A stretch of DNA of 64,000 nucleotides from Calamus simplicifolius (taxonomy: Eukaryota; Streptophyta; Magnoliopsida; Arecales; Arecaceae). Location: NCBI GenBank assembly GCA_900491605.1, contig UESW01004760.1, positions 513,132-577,131 of the forward strand, written 5' to 3'. Each line of letters starts with the position of its first letter. The stretch's first letter is position 1. The notes under the pieces are model-generated. The model was not told the DNA's origin. It worked only from the letters and a program-made list of their open reading frames with translations, and made no database searches. The position numbers and the translations under genes are program-made. Positions 60,648-64,000 of this stretch are shown piece by piece.

Positions 60648-63349
60648 TTAAATAGAAGGGTCAAGCATACCAAGCTCTCTTCTAATTTCATAAAATTTTG
60701 ATTTATCAAGGGATTTTGTGAAAATATCAACGAGCTGCATATTAGTACAAACATGCTCAAGCACAATATTACCATTATTAACATGATCTCTGATAAAATA
60801 ATGCCTAATCTCTATATGTTTTGTCCTAGAGTGCTGAATAGGATTATTGGTTAAATTGATAGCACTAGTATTATCACATTTTATGGGAATATATTTAAGT
60901 TTGATGCCATAATCTTCTAGTTGTTGTTTAATCCATAAGATTTGAGCGCAATAACTTCCAGCCGCAATGTACTCAACCTCAGCTGTGGACAGTGCCACTG
61001 AAGTTTATTTCTTGCTAAACCATGAGATTAAATTAACACCTAGAAATTGACAAGTTCCACTAGTAGATTTTCTGTCTAATTTATAACCTGTAAAATCTGA
61101 ATCAGTGTACCCTATTAAGTCAATGCTAGATTATTTGTCATACCATAATCCTAAGTTTACTGAACCACTCAAATATTTAAATATTCTCTTAACAGCTAAT
61201 AAATGGGATTCCTTAGGATTAGCTTGATATCTAGCGTACATGCATACACTAAATAATATATCGGCCTACTAGCAGTCAAATACAATAAAGATCCTATCAT
61301 TTCTCTATATAATTTTAAATCAATACTTTTATCAGTACTACAAGAGTCTAGGCTACAAGAAGAGCTCATAGGTGTACCGATATACTTAGAAGTTTCCATG
61401 CCAAATTTCTTTAACATTTCTTTGATATATTTGCTTTGGCAAATGAAGATTCCATCATCACTCTTCTTGATTTGTAGTCCGAGAAAATAGTTTAATTTGC
61501 CCATCATGCTCATCTCGAACTCTTCTTGCATAAGCTTTGCAAAGTCTTGATATAAATTTCGTTAGTAGAACCGAAAATGATGTCATCAACATAAATTTGG
61601 ACAATAAGCATATCATCATTTTCTCTTTTAAAAAAAAGTATTGTATCAACATTTCCTCTAATGAATTTATTACTAATCAAGAATTTGCTTAATCATTCAT
61701 ACCACGCTCGAGGAGCTTGCTTCAAACCATACAATGCTTTGTTCAATTTGAAAACATGGTTTGGAAACAAGTGATTCTCAATCCTGGTAGTTGCTCGACA
61801 AACACTTGTTCGGCAATATATCCATTTAGGAAAGCACTTTTAACATCCATTTGATATAATTTAAAATTCATAAAGCATGCAAAAGCAAGTAACAATCTAA
61901 TGGCTTCTAGTCTAGCAACAAGAGCATAAGTTTCATCAAAATCAATTCCTTCTTCCTGACAATAACCTTTAGCTACTAGTCTTGCTTTGTTTCTAACTAT
62001 ATTACCATGCTCATCCAACTTGTTTCTAAATACCATTTAGTCCCAATAATTGGATGATCATGTGGTCTATTAACTAGCGTCCATACATTATTTCTTTCAA
62101 ATTGATTTAATTCTTCATGCATAGCATTTATCCAATCTATGTCATCTTTAGCATCTTCAAAACATTTAGGTTCAATATGAGATACAAATGCTAAGTTATT
62201 ATAAGTATCTTTAAATGAAGATCTAGTTTTAATACCATGCGAGATATCACCAATAATAAATTCCTTAAGATGATTGTGTACATACTCCAATCTTTTTCTA
62301 TATCATGATTACCTTGTGGTTCTTCATGATTTACCTCTTATTGATTGGTTTGAATATTTGTGTCTTCTTTTTCCTCCAAAGTAATTTCTTTCACTTGATT
62401 TTCAATTTCTCCTGCATCATCAATAGCCTTTCTCTCCCTTATTGGAAGATCATTAGTTTCATCAAAAGCGACATGAATTAATTTTTCTATTACTAAAGCA
62501 TTTTTATTTAAAACTTGTAAGCTCTACTAAAAGAAGAGTAATCAAGAAAAATACCTTCATCAGATTTTGGATCAAACTTGTCAAGATTTAATTTTTCATT
62601 ATTCAATATAAAACATCGACATCCGAAAACATGAAAATATACAATGTTGGTTTTTCGATCTTTGTAAAGCTCATAAGGGGTCTTTTTCAAAATAGTCTAA
62701 TCAAGGATCGGTTTAAAATGTAGCATGAGGTGTTAATTGCTTCTGTCCAAAAGTACTTTGGGAGATTGCTCTCACACACATGGTACGGGCCATTTCTTCT
62801 AAGGTTTGATTTTTCTTTCTACAACCCCATTTTGTTGAGGTGTCCTAGGTACAGAAAATTATGATTAATGCTATGCTCATTGCAAAAACTTTCAAAGAAA
62901 TCATTTTCAAATTCTTTTCCATGATCACTCTGAATCGATAAAACCAAAACTCCCTTTTCATTTGTAATCTTTTTAAATAAGTTTTAAAATGCAGAAAATG
63001 CTTAATCTTTTCTAGCTAAAAATAAAACCCAAGTAAATCGAGAGAAATCATCGATAATTACAAAACCGTAACGCTTACCTCCTAGACTTGCAGTTCTAGT
63101 TGGTCCGAATAAATCCATATGCAATAATTCCAATGGTCTATTAGTTGAAATCATATTTTTAGATTTAAATGAAACTCTAGTTTATTTTCCTAGTTGACAT
63201 GCATCACAAATCTTATCTTTTTCAAAATTTAATTTTGGTAAACCTTTAACTAAATCCTTTCTAAATAGTTTTGAAAGAAGATCCATGTTAACATGTGCAA
63301 GTCTACGATGCCATAACCAACTTGATTCGGCAATTTTAGCATTCATATC
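60648..63349 (-). pseudogene. Second Copia pol: integrase, RT, RNase H
   Basis: Integrase: ESSWLWHRRLAHVNMDLLSKL and CDACQLGK (63330-63182), RTPQQNG-type region near 62850, KKTPYELYKDRKTNI (62690). RT: HEELNQFERNNVWTLV, ARLVAKGYCQEEGIDFDETYALVARLEAIR (62000-61900), MDVKSAFLNG, LYGLKQAPRAWYE-type block (61730-61690), a YVDD site near 61590, FLGLQIKKSDDGIFICQ (61490). RNase H: ALSTAEVEYIAAGSYCAQILWIKQQLEDYG and SRTKHIEIRHYFIRDH, ending LDPSI at 60648. In-frame stops and shifts (for example about 61010, 61690, 62040 and 62330) make it inactive. Confidence 0.92.
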
Positions 63350-64000
63350 TGTTGCGGCCAAATCACGTATGATGAACGTCGGGTAGGCTAGGGACGCCGT
63401 ATGCGTAGAGAGGCCACCGTCTTCCTCCTGGAGCCTGCAAAAAGTCCCGGGCCGGTAGTTCCGGCGGGGACCCTCCGACGCCCAAGTTAGTGAGTCGTCG
63501 AACAGGGATATGTTTTTGTTCAATTATTCTAGTAGAAGTTTTCTCCGAGAGAGAGAGTCCCCTTCGCATGGAGCTCGGGTCCTCCCTTTATACCTGTTGG
63601 GAATCCCGTATATCTTGGCCTGTTGGAACCGCCGAATCTGGAACGATAAGTGGTTGGACTGTTGCGGGATAGGGGCCGCTTATAGTGGTAACTGCTGATA
63701 AGGCTGAGACCTGCCCGTGATTTGGGTAAACAGGCTGTTCGGCAGTAGACCTTAAATCGCGGGGTTCATTGCCTAAAACATCCTTGTATGACGGCCGACA
63801 CTGGGGGGCCGACACTGGAAGCCGACGCTGGAGGCTAGCTCTGAAGATCGACGCTAGCCGCTGGTGCCAACGCGTAGTGGGCCTTTGGTGCTGACGCTGG
63901 GGGCCGACGCTGGAAGCCGACGCTGGGGGCCAACGCTAGAGGCCGATGCTGGGACCGGTGCTAGAGGCCGACGCTGGGGGCCGACGCTAGAGGCCGACGC
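63350..64000 (-). repeat. Third Tat-type LTR (Tat-3), partial, inserted in the Copia integrase
   Basis: Reads on the minus strand to GATTTGGCCGCAACA at 63350, the same end as Tat-2 (GATTTGGCGGCAACA), preceded by the shared block ACTTGGGCGTCGGAGGGTCCCCGCCGG (63490-63460). The outer part (63785-64000) is an array of about 17-20-bp units, GCCGACGCTGGGG and variants. Copia integrase resumes at GATATGAAT, so GATAT should be the target duplication. It is the 3' LTR of an element, or a solo LTR; the window ends before this can be told. Confidence 0.85.

Larger units (their letters stand above)
55766..63349 (-). mobile_element. Second Sirevirus-like Copia, interrupted on its 5' side
   Basis: The minus-strand element shows, from the right: integrase, RT, RNase H, third ORF, polypurine tract and 3' LTR. 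Its 5' LTR, gag and protease are outside the window because a Tat-type LTR (63350 on) sits in the integrase. It lies in a Harbinger remnant; the flank beyond the LTR end is GAGGA (55761-55765), whose partner would be off-window. Pol frames are longer than in the nested Copia, but stops and shifts are present. Confidence 0.92.

Overview
This is plant nuclear DNA: genes split by introns, plant-type retrotransposons nested in one another, MITEs and long microsatellites. The E2F gene structure and the abundance of Sirevirus-type Copia and Tat-type Gypsy elements suit an angiosperm, probably a monocot with a large genome. I cannot name the species. There are no prokaryotic features.

Layout. (1) 79-13021, minus strand: an E2F transcription factor gene, the only apparently intact cellular gene. 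Thirteen exons with consistent splice phases were placed by eye; intron 1 is about 9.4 kb and holds a near-full-length RTE-type LINE (6706-9631) with a 17-bp target-site duplication. (2) 14703-35690: a degenerate Tat-lineage Gypsy element (Tat-1) whose 5' LTR is split by a 9.8-kb Sirevirus-like Copia (15120-24965). Tat-1 has a remnant antisense gene and a 137-bp tandem repeat between pol and the 3' LTR. (3) About 36126-48046: a possible old CACTA element, carrying three later insertions: a Gypsy element lacking almost all of pol (Tat-2, 36952-43178, target duplication ATTGC), a 3.6-kb fold-back transposon (43382-46984) with an exact 9-bp target duplication and minisatellites in both arms, and a 712-bp hAT-like element (47077-47788, 8-bp duplication). 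(4) 48632-51200: an (AT)n(TG)n tract and four copies of a Tourist-like MITE, one nested in another. (5) 52776-55765: broken pieces of an F-box/kelch gene and of PIF/Harbinger genes. (6) 55766-63349, minus strand: a second Sirevirus-like Copia, inserted into the Harbinger remnant and itself interrupted by a third Tat-type LTR (63350 to the window edge).

The cellular gene is the E2F regulator of S-phase genes. The rest is a record of insertions whose order can be read from what interrupts what. The most unusual items are the fold-back element with internal tandem arrays, the two unrelated 12-bp palindrome-like motifs that cluster in the LTR and again in the pol/ORF3 spacer of the two Copia elements, and the antisense coding region of Tat-1. 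All calls come from reading the sequence; no database search was run.
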